From Triatoma infestans (taxonomy: Eukaryota; Arthropoda; Insecta; Hemiptera; Reduviidae): a stretch of DNA of 64,000 nucleotides. The stretch covers positions 1-64,000 of the forward strand of contig JAAEAF010014414.1 in NCBI GenBank assembly GCA_011037195.1. Reading direction: 5' to 3'. The position numbers and the translations under genes were made by a program. This document shows, one piece after another, positions 47,240 to 58,860 of the stretch. The notes beneath the pieces are model-generated. The model was given only the letters and a program-made list of their open reading frames with translations, was not told where the DNA came from and did not search any database. Every line of letters starts with the position of its first letter. The first letter of the stretch is position 1.

Positions 47240-48390
47240 CCACTCCAATGGCTGGCAAACAATCACACTTAAACAGATTACTCCAAGTCAATACAGTCTT
47301 TCAATCTCAAAAACGAAAAAATCGCAGAAAGCCTAAACTAGTGGAATTCCGTATAGGATCTCCATTATGTTTCAGTCAAAATCACGAACCGAAGTGCGTC
47401 TTTACATATTTTTTGTCCATTTTTTCGCGATTTTCTCAAAAATGGCTCCAATTGATTTTCTTTAAAACTCGTATGTCTACACATCAAAATTTGCCTAGCA
47501 TTTTATTTGAAACACTTTTGTGGAAAAATTGATGGAAAGGTTTTCTCCAAAGCACCTAACACTTCGGGCAATATATGGTTATTTCTTTTTTTATTGTCTG
47601 TGGGGAGGGTCCAAAGCCCTATGCTTCCCCAAAGTTCGGAGCCTTTTCAATGCACTGCCGGCCTCCGGGCAGTGTCCTCTCGTTACAGACAACACTGTCC
47701 ATCACCGGACAGTGAGCTGTAAGAGGCTCCTGGGAAGAATCTGAGGGCAGCAGCTGGACTCGAACCCAGGACCGCCGCATTGCTAGTCCAGCGCGCTACC
47801 ACTGAATAATCCGTTCCCTCAATACATGGTTATACTAGCTAGTTTACTTTTAAGGTACATTATATCTCCAAATTTGAAGAAAATCTCTTAACCGGAAGTA
47901 TTATTTTATAGAACAGGTTTCTGAGGTTTAAAATTTTTTTCATAAATGGTTCCAGCAAAAGTCTCTAAACTTGAATGCTACCTAACTGGACATAGTATAT
48001 TTAAAACCTACCACTTTTAATTGAAATCCTACCACTTGCAATTTTTAGGAAGTTCTGGGTGGGTAATCTCTAGAGTGATTTCAAGAGTTGATATTTAATA
48101 TTTCAAGTATATTTAATCTATCTAGACGCTGTCTTGTGGACAATGTAATCACATTCAAGTACCCTACTATGTGCGCTAACCAACTCTTGTAATTTACCCC
48201 CACCACCACCACTACAACATTTATGGATAGGGAATGAAATTGTTAATTTTATCCATGAACCGGATACGCGATTATTGAAATTTGAGTTTTATAGCATATT
48301 AACTATAGATAAGACACTGATACTACTAGCCTATTATAGCAAGAGAATGATAGAGATCGTCGTGTGAGTGTTTCACACCAGATTTTTTTT
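47240..48390 (+). repeat. Modular HINE-like repeat, + copy with nested SINE
   Basis: CTCAAAAACGAAAAAATCGC, TTTTTCGCGATTTTCTCAAA and ATGGCTCCAATTGATTTTC, resuming after the SINE with CTCTTAACCGGAAGTATTAT. The 3' hairpin is CGTGTGAGTGTTTCACACC at 48361-48379. Confidence 0.8.
47593..47819 (-). mobile_element. SINE family A inserted in a HINE-like copy
   Basis: Minus-strand copy: T-rich left end (poly-A tail), body CACTGCCGGCCTCCGGGCAG and TCTCGTTACAGACAACACTG, box B complement GGACTCGAACCC, and head GCGCGCTACCACTGA. Flanked by a 14-bp near-perfect direct repeat, CAATAYATGGTTAT, at 47579-47592 and 47820-47833 (one mismatch). Confidence 0.9.
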
Positions 48391-48703
48391 ATTTTTATGT
48401 CCCCAGCTCAAATTGAGGAAAAATTATATATTAAGTAATTTCTTCAAAAATGTTTAAGACGTGAATCCAACCTTTTTCCTCTCTGAATTACTCATCATAA
48501 ATACGGGTTACGCAACATCAGCTAATGTGCGCCTGTTACATACCGAGATGCAAGGTTCGAATCTCTGTTGTGGTCTTAGTTTTTATTATATTTTTTTAAC
48601 AGCAACTTAATATGAGAAATATTTAATATGGTATTTTGATTGCTTACCATCTCCTTTCTCAGCACTTGATAGATAGATTAGTTGTGATAAAGTTTCTATC
48701 TGG
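48355..48703 (+). repeat. 349-bp segment duplicated at 50429-50781
   Basis: Begins at the 3' hairpin of the HINE-like copy and extends through its T-run into flanking DNA with a tRNA-like GCAAGGTTCGAATCTCTG (box B). The second copy, about 2.07 kb to the right, is nearly identical. Confidence 0.92.
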
Positions 48704-48864
48704 TAAAAACTAAATAAAGGAAAAATTACATTATTTTACACTGATTTAACATTAAATTACATTGGTTTCAAAACTAGTGTACATAATGTTAAAAGAATAT
48801 TTGGATATTAATATTGTGGGTTATTTAATAATATCCTTCTCTTACAATCATAGGTTAATATTTA

Positions 48865-49148
48865 AGTAAGAGAAAGTGGTGTGAGGTTTCGTGTACCAGA
48901 TTTATTTATTTGTTTTTGTCAAATTCGGAAAACCGAAAGTACCACTTTATTGACTGAATTGTTTTTTTTTATTTTTTACGATTTTCTCTAAAACGGCTCC
49001 TACTATTTTACTTATTTTCTCTTATTCCTAGTAAAGAGGATGTATGGCGATCTGGTCTAATTATCAAACTGAGTTTTCACCGTAAATATTTTATTCCAGG
49101 TCCTCTGGGAACGAAAAATAAGATTTTAGCTAATAGTCTCTCTCTCTC

Positions 49149-49187
<39 letters not shown>

Positions 49188-49239
49188 CTCTATCATATAG
49201 ATATATATATATAATATATATTATATATGTGTGTGTGTG

Positions 49240-49286
<47 letters not shown>

Positions 49287-49560
49287 CAACATATATCAAA
49301 ACTGAAAACATCTCAAACTTCTGTTTAAGTGCTACTACCACCGCATCTCATTCGAAGATTTCTCGGTCACAATCCATCCACCGGGACTTCGATTTGCTGA
49401 ATGGTATTTTTTTATCCCATTTCCGCGATTGACTCTTAAGCTTTCTAACCTTTTCGAGGAAACCTTCAATGTTTACAAAATATGATGCAGTTGTTATCGA
49501 CCATTGATTATGTGACACTATCATTTTATAATCGGAAAAAATGTATAGTGAAATAATTAA
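48865..49560 (+). repeat. Modular HINE-like repeat fragments, + orientation
   Basis: A 3' hairpin relic at 48867-48900, a core piece with CGATTTTCTCTAAAACGGCT, then a new 5' end at 49013-49100 (ATTTTCTCTTATTCCTAGTA, GAGTTTTCACCGTAAATATT) and the microsatellite block. Two copies are joined here. Confidence 0.65.
49136..49284 (+). repeat. Compound microsatellite (TC)n-(TA)n-(TG)n
   Basis: TC tract to 49183, ATAT-rich centre, TG tract 49228-49284. It occupies the HINE microsatellite position. Confidence 0.95.
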
Positions 49561-50254
49561 CTTTTACTGTCTTGAAAGCTTTTACTTTATACAGTTTTAG
49601 CATAAGATAGTAAGTTAATTATTATTTTGTAATATCCCTGGTAAGAGGAATTATTTGTTTGCCGTTATAAAATAAAATTGTTAGTGCTCTGAAAAAAAAA
49701 AAAAAAATTCAAAGCATATAAAAAATGTCTCTCTATAAATTGTATTAACTGCAGTTACAGAAGTGTTTCATAGCGAATTTTTTTTTTGTGGGATTGATTC
49801 TAGTTGATAGCGACAATCAAAATAACAGAATTTTTTAAATACTTATATAATCCTTTTATTAAATATATTGTAATGGTGAATATAGCATTATTATCGATTG
49901 GGAGAAAGTATAAATTCTATACTTATTTTTATCTAGTTACATTATTTAGTTAGCAGGCAGGGTCTGTTTGTTTAGTGTATATACATATAATTATGTAATG
50001 CTACTGGAACGCTATCTACTGACTTTTGTTATATTGTTAGTGCCTATATAAATAATAAGTTTTAATAATCTAAATGTAATATTTTTAAAAATGTTAACTT
50101 CATTAAATCAGTTTCATATTTTAAATAACCGATTAGACTCACAAATCACGATAAAACCAAAATATTCATATTTAATATAAACACATTCACCATTTTACAT
50201 CCATACATTCAAGAACACTCGTTCATTATAAATCCATACATTTCCAAATATCAT

Positions 50255-50945
50255 CGAGAGATATTTTCCGTGATAGGCTGCTCCTTTTTGTGGTCATCGA
50301 CCGGTTTCAGGAGTTCGCCCATCATCAGGATATTTTTGCCAGCCGTGTATAGAGACTTACACAGAGCAGATTTAGATGATACACTCCTGCATCAGTAAAT
50401 CAGAGTGTATCAACTAAATCTGCTCTGTGATCGTCGTGTGAGTGTTTCACACCAGATTTTTTTTATTATTTTTATGTCCCTAGGTCAAATTGAGGAAAAA
50501 TGATATATTAAGTGATTTCTTTAAAAATGTTTAAGACGTGAATCCAACCTTTTTCCTCTCTGAATTACTCATCATAAATACGGGTTATGCAACATCAGCT
50601 AATGTTCGCCTGTTACATACCGAGATGCAAGGTTCGAATCTCTGTTGTGGTCTTAGTTTTTATTATATTTTTTTTAACAGCAACTTAATATAAGAAATAT
50701 ATAATATGGTATTTTGATTACTTACCATCTCCTTTCTCAGCACTTGATAGATAGATTAGTTGTGATAAGGTTTCTATCTGGAAAACATCAGAGTATCAAT
50801 AAATCAGAGTGTATCAACTAAATCTGCTCTGTGAAAGTCTCTGTTACCATATTGTTTGACGAAAAACATCCTGGTATGGGCGAATGCCCGAAACTGATCG
50901 ATGAGCACAAAAGGGAGCAGCCAATCACGGAAAATATCTCGGATG
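50255..50945. mobile_element. Fold-back element, copy 2, split by an insertion
   Basis: Left arm 50255-50390 (GAGATATTTTCCGTGATAGG, CATCGACCGGTTTCAGGAG, ACACAGAGCAGATTTA) pairs with right arm 50808-50945 (AAATCTGCTCTGTGAAAGTC to CACGGAAAATATCTC). Arms are about 136 bp. The loop is opened by the duplicated segment 50429-50781. Confidence 0.85.
50396..50834 (+). repeat. Inserted 353-bp segment flanked by a 35-bp direct repeat
   Basis: A perfect 35-bp direct repeat, beginning TAAATCAGAGTGTATC and ending CTGCTCTGTGA, at 50396-50430 and 50800-50834 brackets the second copy of the 48.4-kb segment. This looks like a target-site duplication, though unusually long. Confidence 0.85.
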
Positions 50946-50949
50946 CTTT

Positions 50950-52109
50950 CCAGCTCTGCGGAATCAACTACAACAATTTCTAAATGTGTTCACTGCTTTT
51001 CGATTCGTATAATGTCTTGCATTGGAGGACCACTATGGTGGATCACGTAAGATCACCTAGGATGCATTTGCTGTTGTAATTAACTTTTAACCAAGTTTGG
51101 AGTGTATTTATCTACTTAAATCTATACCGGACACTGATAATACCTTAAATATACCTTAAAATATACCAAAAGTGTAAGTAATGGTAATAATAATATTTAA
51201 AAATGCCGGGATGCAATATTTTGGTAGGCGCAGTTCTTGCAAGGTCATGGAACTGTGTGGCCCCACAAAAAGTCTCACTATTCTTTCACTATGTATCATC
51301 AAATACGATTTTTACTTATTTCTTCTAGAAAAGAAGTTTATATTTAAAAAGAACGCGCCCTTGAAGGCCGTATAATGAAGAAATGTATGAGGGTGTTTCA
51401 AAACAGTATTCATAGCAGTTGCATCTTCATACTAAATAATGTTTTACATATTTTTCCTCTAAAGAAACATTTCAAAATTGATGACATCCGCTTCTGAAGA
51501 TCTCCCCACTTACTAAATTCCTAAGCACTCTGAAGTATAGTCATTCAAATTATATCCGTAGAAAGTTTAAGTTTTATACTCATTATATATCAAAGAAAAA
51601 CTAGTTTATTTCTTGTTCGTTTATAATGTGACATTATTTGGTTGAAGAAGTCGAACATGGTTGATCTGCAGGAGATGTATTCGTTTATTAATGTAACTAT
51701 CTAACAATTTAGATTAACTTCAAGATAAGATTTGTATTCCTGATGGATGATCTGGATAGTATTCTTACAAGGATAAGGAATATTAAAGTTTTATCCTGTT
51801 TAAAATCATTCTTCCAGAGTATAATTACTATAATCAGGCACAGTTCCAGGCGATTGGGTATATGCAAAATATATCTACATAGTTGTGATAAGAGATTCCA
51901 ACTATCGTTTGGTTTAATTAAACAAGTCTACTGATATCATTATATTGCAGAACCTATTCAGATAGATTGTTTGACACTTAACTCATATCACTGAATCATC
52001 TAACTTAAGGTGATGGCTGTATAAGCCGTTTACTTATCGTATGTCGATTATTTCCTGTTAATGGTATGGCTAGCTTTTCGGGCGTGACCATTTTATTTAT
52101 TTATATATT
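50950..52109. other. No gene seen
   Basis: AT-rich; frames at 51181-51375 and 51743-51934 have no support. Confidence 0.45.
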
Positions 52110-52238
52110 ATTTTTACTTTCTCTTACTCCTAGTAAGAGGAAGTATTGTAATCGTGTCAAATTTTCGATATCGAGTTTTCACCGGAAATATCCGTTTTGA
52201 GGTTCCCTGAGTCCAAAAAAGTGGTTTTTAGCGAATGG

Positions 52239-52271
<33 letters not shown>

Positions 52272-53145
52272 TGTGTGTGTTATGTATGTATGTATGTATC
52301 GTGAACAGCATAGCTCAAAAACGAAAAGCGTAGAAGTTGAAACTTGATATTCCGTTTAGAGGTCACCATGGCATCTGACTGTACGTTATCTGTAAAAATT
52401 CCTCAACCGGAAGTACCACTTTACTAGTTGGATTTTTTACTTTTTTGCGATTTTCTCAAAAATGGCTCCGACGATTTTCTTTAAACTTTAAACATCAACC
52501 ACACATACAAAGAGCTACAACTTTTATTAGAAACATTTCTCCGGGAAAATGCATTGAAGGGCACTTTTTGGGGAGGGGTGGGGTTAGGTTTCCATCTAAA
52601 GTGCTATTTCAGTTTATTAGACAATTCTGCCATCTAAATAATGTTAATTAGAATTAAATATGTTGTTGAAATTCCGAGTTTGAAAAAAATCGGATAACCG
52701 GAAGTGCGTTTACTTTACCACTTTACTAAATGATTTATTCACTTTTTCGCTATTTTCTCAAAAATGGCTCCGACGATTTTTTTGAAACTTCGTATATAAA
52801 CTAAACATGCAAAGATCTACAACTTTTATCTAAAACATTTCTCTGGGAAATTTCTTTTAAGAGCACTTTTAGGGGAGGGGGGGTTAGATTTTCATCAAAG
52901 TGCTATCCTATTTCATTATACAATTCTATCATCCAAACATAATTAGTTAGAAATAAATAGATGGCTGAAATTCCGAGTTTCAAGAAAATTAGTAAACCGG
53001 AAGTGCGCTTTTACTGAACAGTTTTTTCAGTTTTCGACGAATTTCATTAAATTTGGTACATAAACTATAAAATTTGTAAATTATCATTTTGAGAACTGGA
53101 GTAAGAGAAAGTTGTGTGAGTGTTTCACACCAGAATTTTTTTTTG
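52110..53145 (+). repeat. Modular HINE-like repeat, best complete copy
   Basis: The reference copy for the family. 5' hairpin ACTTTCTCTTACTCCTAGTA then AGAGGAAGTATTG; GATCGTGTC-like block; ACCGGAAATATCCG; microsatellite 52239-52299; AACGAAAAGCGTAGAAG; core modules starting at CCGGAAGT 52407, 52698 and 52997 (periods 291 and 299 bp), each with TCTCAAAAATGGCTCCGACG and ACATTTCTC; and 3' end GGAGTAAGAGAAAGTTGTGT then GAGTGTTTCACACCAGA and a T-run. No coding capacity. Confidence 0.9.
52239..52299 (+). repeat. (TG)n-(TATG)n microsatellite
   Basis: TG tract with one GG interruption, then TATG units. Internal to the repeat above. Confidence 0.95.
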
Positions 53146-53289
53146 AAGCAGTAATGAAATCAACAGCAGTAGAAATTCGTTCAATAATGCTGGACTGAAT
53201 AGGCGGTAAAACAATTGTGCAGAAATTGTGCTTTAGAGGAAAGCTTAACGTGCTGTTAAAGCACGGACACAAACCCTTTCTATAAGTTG

Positions 53290-53585
53290 TATTATATTCT
53301 CTAAAGTGCTATTTCAGTTTATTAATAATTCTGTCATCTAAATAATATTAATTAGAAGTAAATTAGTTGAAATTGCGAGTTTGAAAAAAAAAACGGATGA
53401 CCGGAAGTGCGACTTTAGATAACGTTTTTGAGTGTTTCTTGAAGACGGCCATAACGATTTCTTCATTATATCTTGGGATTTTTTGATGTTTAAAGGCAAT
53501 TTTTTATTTAATATATTTGTTTTAAGAGAAAGTTGTGTGATTGCAACAAGAGAACGTCTTGTGAGCGTTTCACATCAGATTTTTT
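53290..53585 (+). repeat. Modular HINE-like repeat, core plus two 3' ends
   Basis: GTGCTATTTCAGTTTATTA, GGATGACCGGAAGTGCGACT, GACGGCCATAACGATTTC, then AAGAGAAAGTTGTGTGA and immediately a second end CTTGTGAGCGTTTCACATC. Confidence 0.7.
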
Positions 53586-53589
53586 ACTT

Positions 53590-54795
53590 AATTTTCAGAG
53601 TTACTTTTATAGATGACCATTTTGATGGTAACTGTGCTAAAACAATGGCTATGTAGTGCCTAATGGAAAATAAATAAATGGCGTATTGTGTGGTTTCCAT
53701 TTTCTGTTAGTTCGTAAAAGAATCATGTTTGGGGTGGTGGTGGGGCATGAGTAGTGTCTAGCTGTAAGGCCCGTTATATGTAGAATTATATTGTTGGATG
53801 AGTAGTCCACTTTTACTTTGCCTCTCCAGCAGTTTCTTGTACTATTTTCTTCTTCTTTTTTTTGCCCTAAATAGCAAGCGCATGCGCACAATAAAGTGTC
53901 CCCAACTAGAATGCTAGACTTCCACCAATGAGTGTTAAGATGGTAAGATTCGACTTTAATAAAGTTGCCTATTTTTATTACAATCCTTTTAATATATGTA
54001 AGGTGGAGAGTATTGAGTTCCTTTCGATATTGAAAGGAGTTGGTCTAGTTTATACTTTTTCTCTTAATGCAGTTAATACAGTTATAAAATTGATGTTTTA
54101 TTCAAGTATCACTAAATTTTGAGCAGCACTATCATAAATAAAGTACTTACTGTTGTTTAGCACTGGTTTTAGTTCATACTTTAATATGATTACATTGTAC
54201 TCCAATAGACAGCGTCTAGATCAAGCTCCAATAACATTTGAAATCTAATGTTGCACAGATCCTCCACAATCATCCCTAAATTCATTTTTACTGGAAAAAT
54301 GTTTCCAATACAAGTGGCAGGTTTATACCTGGGCAATTTGGAGCCATTCTCAATTCAAAAATCGCAATACCGTAAAGATGATTTTCATTTATCTCTTTCT
54401 TTATCTGCTCTTCCTGATCTCTCTTGGATCTGTGCGTTGATCTCCCTATTCTAACTCCACAGTGCTGGTTCCATCGCCTAACCCGCCCTGGCCGTCTCTC
54501 AGAAGGCATTCGTCGCTCATGACTATACTACCTCAGCTTTTTATTAATTGAATCTATGACGGTCTCCTTTAGCTCCACTTCCTTTTTAATACACCTTTCA
54601 CTCCTTGTCCTTTCCACTGTTATTCTACGCAGTTTCTCGTATAATCTACTTCCACCGCTCTTAGATTTCTGTATCAAATTTGAACTGTTTTTAATTTGTT
54701 ATTTTTCGATAAGGTATTTTGTTTATGCGCAAAATAGCCAGAGAAAGAGAGAAAGACAGGGCGAGAGAGCATTCGTCAAAAACATTGGCAACAAT
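53590..54795. other. No gene seen
   Basis: Short frames on both strands (for example 54288-54509) lack homology or splice support. Confidence 0.4.
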
Positions 54796-54799
54796 AAAG

Positions 54800-54870
54800 T
54801 TTAATAATTGAAAACTCAATTTCGAAACTTTGGCACGATAGCAAATACTTACTTTGATAACAGTAAGAGT
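54800..54870 (-). repeat. Modular HINE-like repeat, 5' end only
   Basis: GAAAACTCAATTTCGAAACT, GGCACGATAGCAAATACTTA and CAGTAAGAG are the complement of the 5' module. Confidence 0.6.
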
Positions 54871-54893
54871 TAGTTTAGGAAACTATCATTTTC

Positions 54894-54968
54894 AGAGATA
54901 TTTTCCGTGATAGCCCGCTTCATTTTGTGTGATCATCGACCGGTTTCAGGCGTTCGCCCATTCATCAA
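54894..54968. mobile_element. Fold-back element arm, copy 3
   Basis: GAGATATTTTCCGTGATAG, ATCATCGACCGGTTTCAGG and CGTTCGCCCA match the left arm at 50.26 kb. No right arm was found. Confidence 0.75.
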
Positions 54969-55320
54969 ATTCCGAGGTTGAAGAAAATTTGACAATGGAG
55001 AAATGAAGATGAGAGATGGCAATAGTAATGACTGAAGTAGTATGAGTGTTTTATACCAGATGGATTTTTTTGTAATTGTGTGCATATGTGTGGGCATGGA
55101 GTACATGTTTGTTAGTTTGTTTTAATCATGAGAAGGGACCTTTGAAAGAGTATGGTTGGAATCAAAATTTATTTGATTTCTATGATGTTTTGGTGAATTC
55201 TTTGGAATTAAATCGGTATTTAATATACTTTGTTACAACCCCATACTACCGGTTCTAATTACGGCAACATGAATCTCAGAGTTTTTTCCAAGTGGCTAGA
55301 TTAAGAAGTTTGCAGGTTTG

Positions 55321-55390
55321 TATACTTACTGCATGTATGTCTACTTTACTGCATGTTTGTATACTTTACTGCATGTTTGTATACTTTACT
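55321..55390 (+). repeat. 20-bp minisatellite, about 3.5 units
   Basis: Tandem units of TACTTTACTGCATGTTTGTA, the first diverged. Confidence 0.9.
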
Positions 55391-55609
55391 TCCATAAAAT
55401 AAATAGATTGTTCTCGCAGATCTCTAAATCTGCTGTTGATATAAATTTCCAATGAACTTTTATATTAAAATGGAAATTACGTCATTGCTGGATGAGCGAT
55501 ATTTCATTGCAAACTGGCCGAAATTATTGCAACGTTAGGCATTCATAGTGAATGAATTTAATAAAATAAAATATATTGCTTTTAATATTTGCGCATTGTT
55601 AACAATAAA

Positions 55610-56975
55610 AATATGGGGTGCAACATTCACGTCAGTTTCACTTATGCAGTTATTACAATTCTTGACGGTCAAATTTAGAATTTGGAATTTTTACTAAGAG
55701 ATTTAGCGGACTTTCTTGATATTATACAGTTCGGTCAGAGGTGGGGGAACCTTTCTGCCATTGGAAGTTTTCTAAATGGTCAACAGGCCGCACGGTCTGT
55801 AGTTGTCCCCCTACAAATAAAAAGTGTTTACATTTTGAGATGAATAAAATTTAAATATTCATTAGCTTCAAAACTAAAATAAAATAAATAAGAACATTAA
55901 ACTAAGATACATTCCTATGTGCGCAGCATGCTTACCGACTTAAAGAAAATCGTTTTCACCGTTTCGAGTAAAAATTCCAAAAATTATTTTGTAAAATTGC
56001 CTTTCGATTTCGGTTAAATCGGAAACTTTGGAATTTCGGAAAAATCGGTTAACCTATTTTTCTTCAAATTTGGAATACTATCCATGGTTATAATGTATAT
56101 TAATAATTAAGTAGGTGGTAATACCATACATTGTACTGAAGTGGTGCTTAGAGGAAAGCGCTAACGCTACTGTTCCCACAGAGTTACCAAAAATCAATTG
56201 ACACGGACAAATTTTTCAAATAAAAGTGATAGAAATTTTCCTATGTAAGACAGTGTAAGCAGTTTAAAGAAAATCTTTTGGAACCGATTTTAAAAAAGAG
56301 AGAGAAATGCATAAAATTAAAGAAAACAACTCTTCAAATCATAAATTATTTTAGTGTATAATGAAGCAACAATCTTAGGAGATTGTTATCTGGACGCAGC
56401 CAATCTATGATTTATCTATCACATACAAATACTAAAAAATACTTTTCAAGTAAAAACACACTTCCGGCCAATCGATTTTCATTAACTCTGAATTTCTACA
56501 ACATATTTCATTCTAATTAATAATACTTAGATGATAGAATTGTGTAATAAACTGAAATTGCACTTTAGATGGAACCATAACCCCACCACACCTCTAAAAA
56601 TACTCCTAAATGAATTTTCCCGGAGAAATGTTTCAAATAAAAGTTGTAACTCTTTGTATGTGTACTTGATATATAAAGTTTAAAGAAAATTGTTGGAGCC
56701 GTTACAGAGAAAATAACAAAAAACATTCAGTAAAGTGACACATCCGGTGGAACGATACTTACGAAAAGCTTATTCTCAGGTCTCCTGGCAGCAGCTTAAC
56801 GAAATATTACGTTTTAATATTCTGGATTTCGTTCTTGAGATAAGGCCCCCACAGACCAATTGCTAAAAACCACTTTTAGGTCTGAGGGGAGGCCTCAAAA
56901 CGTGTATTTCTGGTGAAAACTCGATATCGAAAATTTGACAGGATTACAATACTTCCACTTAACAATGGAGAAAGT
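55610..56975 (-). repeat. Modular HINE-like repeat, long - copy
   Basis: From a degenerate 3' hairpin (GTGCAACATTCACGTCAG) through at least three core modules (AAATTTGGAATACTATCC; CACACTTCCGGCCAATCGAT; CCCGGAGAAATGTTTCAAAT) to CCTCAAAACGTGTATTTCTG, TGAAAACTCGATATCGAAAA and GGAGAAAGTAAAAA. The hairpin arm ACAATGGAGAAAG is altered. Confidence 0.8.
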
Positions 56976-57003
56976 AAAAATAGGACACAACTGATCTGCT
57001 GTT

Positions 57004-57264
57004 AATATTATCAAAATAGGGAAGGGATTAACTCAGTGGTAGCGCGCTGGACTAGTAACGCGGAGATCACGGGTTCGAATCCAGCCGTGCCTACCCTTAG
57101 ATTTTCTCTCCCTAGGAGCCCCTAGAGCTCACTGTCCGGAGATGGACAGTGTTGTCTGTAGCGAGAGAACACTGTCCGGAGGCCGGCAGTGCACTGAGAA
57201 GGCTCCGGGCGCAAATGACCACAGATGTTGAGACGCCTTAAATTAAAAACAATATTATCAAAAT
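57004..57264 (+). mobile_element. tRNA-derived SINE, family A, intact with target-site duplication
   Basis: The 233-bp element 57018-57250 has box A (TAACTCAGTGGTAGCGC), box B GGTTCGAATCC at 57072-57082, the family body (CACTGTCCGGAGGCCGGCAG) and an A-rich tail. A perfect 14-bp duplication AATATTATCAAAAT lies at 57004-57017 and 57251-57264. Best reference copy of the family. Transcribed by RNA polymerase III if active, and mobilised by a LINE. Confidence 0.94.
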
Positions 57265-57451
57265 GTTTATAAATGATTATATTAATTTTGTTTGAATAAT
57301 ATCATTATTGAATACTAATAATTTAATTGAATAAAAAGAATATTATTAAAAATTAATAAATATTCTGGGTGATATCTTTTTTATTTAATTGACTGAATAT
57401 TGGGATGTTTTAGGCCAGCCATATTTGATGTCATAATGATAGTTACAGTGG

Positions 57452-57491
<40 letters not shown>

Positions 57492-58449
57492 TGTTGTTGT
57501 GATCTGAATGTTATGTATGATGTGGCGGTTACCAATGACGTGGCAATTTTTTATCTTTCCTCTACCTACTTCAAGGATTTTTCACTCCCATTTAACACGT
57601 CTCCTTTTATTAATATTTAATTTTGTAAGTTTTCTTATTAATAAATGTTCATATTAATAATACCAATGACATAAACAATTGTAATTTTTCAGTTTTTCCA
57701 GTAGTTGCTATCTAACGAGACTGTTGTGTCTAATTTTCTTTTCCGATCATATATATTTGTCGTTAAACCCAATATCGATTCATAATAAAATTGGTTTATA
57801 TTTAATTTTGAATATATTTTAAAAATATAAAGGAAATTTATCTATTGCTTATATAAATTAGTAAGCTGCTTTGTGCCACGATTTTGTGAAATGCGTTAAT
57901 ATTGTAAATTCGCCCGGATGGATTTTCAAGCGGTTTGCATCATTTAATACAGAATTTTTTTGAGAAAGTTAAAAGAGGCGAAGGATTGGGCGTTCAAGAC
58001 GCCAGAGGGCTTTTACCCCCCTTGTGTATATATAAAAATAGTATCTGGAACTGAATATCAACTTTGAATAAACTGTTTTAGCAAGTTTTCAATTATTATT
58101 CAATTATCGAAGGTTATTCATATTTTGTTTAATCCTTTTTTTTTTTTTACACAAAACAAGAAAGGTGTACCAAATTTTTGGCAAGCACTGAACAGCAGGT
58201 TATCTGCCATATTTGCGTGATTGTTTTGTTATTATTATTATTTTGGACTCAGCAAACTGTAAATATTTAGAAGTGATTCAAGGTCACCGTCTGAACATGT
58301 TCAAACAGGTTGAGTTTTGTTTTTCACTGGATTTCTGATAGTTTGATGTTTTATTTTGGATTTATAAACATAATTGGAAAAATACAATGGATGCATTATT
58401 ACATTATTGTAATTTAAATTGACAACTGAATAGGGAATTTTTTTTTAGG
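57265..58449. other. No gene seen; contains (TG)n at 57454-57488
   Basis: AT-rich DNA with one clean dinucleotide tract. Confidence 0.5.
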
Positions 58450-58860
58450 GTATTTTAGCGTCTTCTCTCTCGCCTCTCATTGTGTGGGTGTGTGTGTGTG
58501 TTTATGTATGTGAGAACAAAATATGTCAAAACAAAAAACCGTAGGACGTTCAATCTTGATATTCCATGCAAACTCACACGTAAATATGACTACAAGCGTT
58601 TTTCATGTTTTCTCAATTTCCAAAAATGGACTTTTAATTTTCCTGAAACCTCAGTATATTTATTATAAATATATATGAATAGGGAAATATAATAGGGTTC
58701 CATTGGGATAGTTCTGAGACACTACATAGATTTCCTTCTACGCTACCTCAGTCAGTACAATGTACAGATAACATGGTGTCAAGGGAACTAGTTCTACTTT
58801 TTGTGTGGGAAATTGCAATAAGAATCGAATGTGAGTATTTCACACCAGATTGTTTTTCCC
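58450..58860 (+). repeat. Modular HINE-like repeat, short + copy
   Basis: (TG)n at 58485-58502, AACAAAATATGTCAAAAC, CCAAAAATGGACTTTTAATT and the 3' end GAGTATTTCACACCAGATTG. Confidence 0.7.

Noticed and set aside
48481..48570. tRNA-like stretch with GGTTCGAATCT
   Set aside because: There is no box A at the right distance and no acceptor stem; kept only as part of the duplicated 349-bp segment.
54288..54509. 73-codon minus-strand frame rich in Arg
   Set aside because: No homology, no splice sites, and a competing plus-strand frame of similar length.
57018..57090. Possible tRNA gene (boxes A and B present)
   Set aside because: The sequence continues into a SINE body with an A-tail and target duplication, and the arms do not form a proper cloverleaf. 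The same applies at 5.95, 27.4, 35.6 and 47.8 kb.
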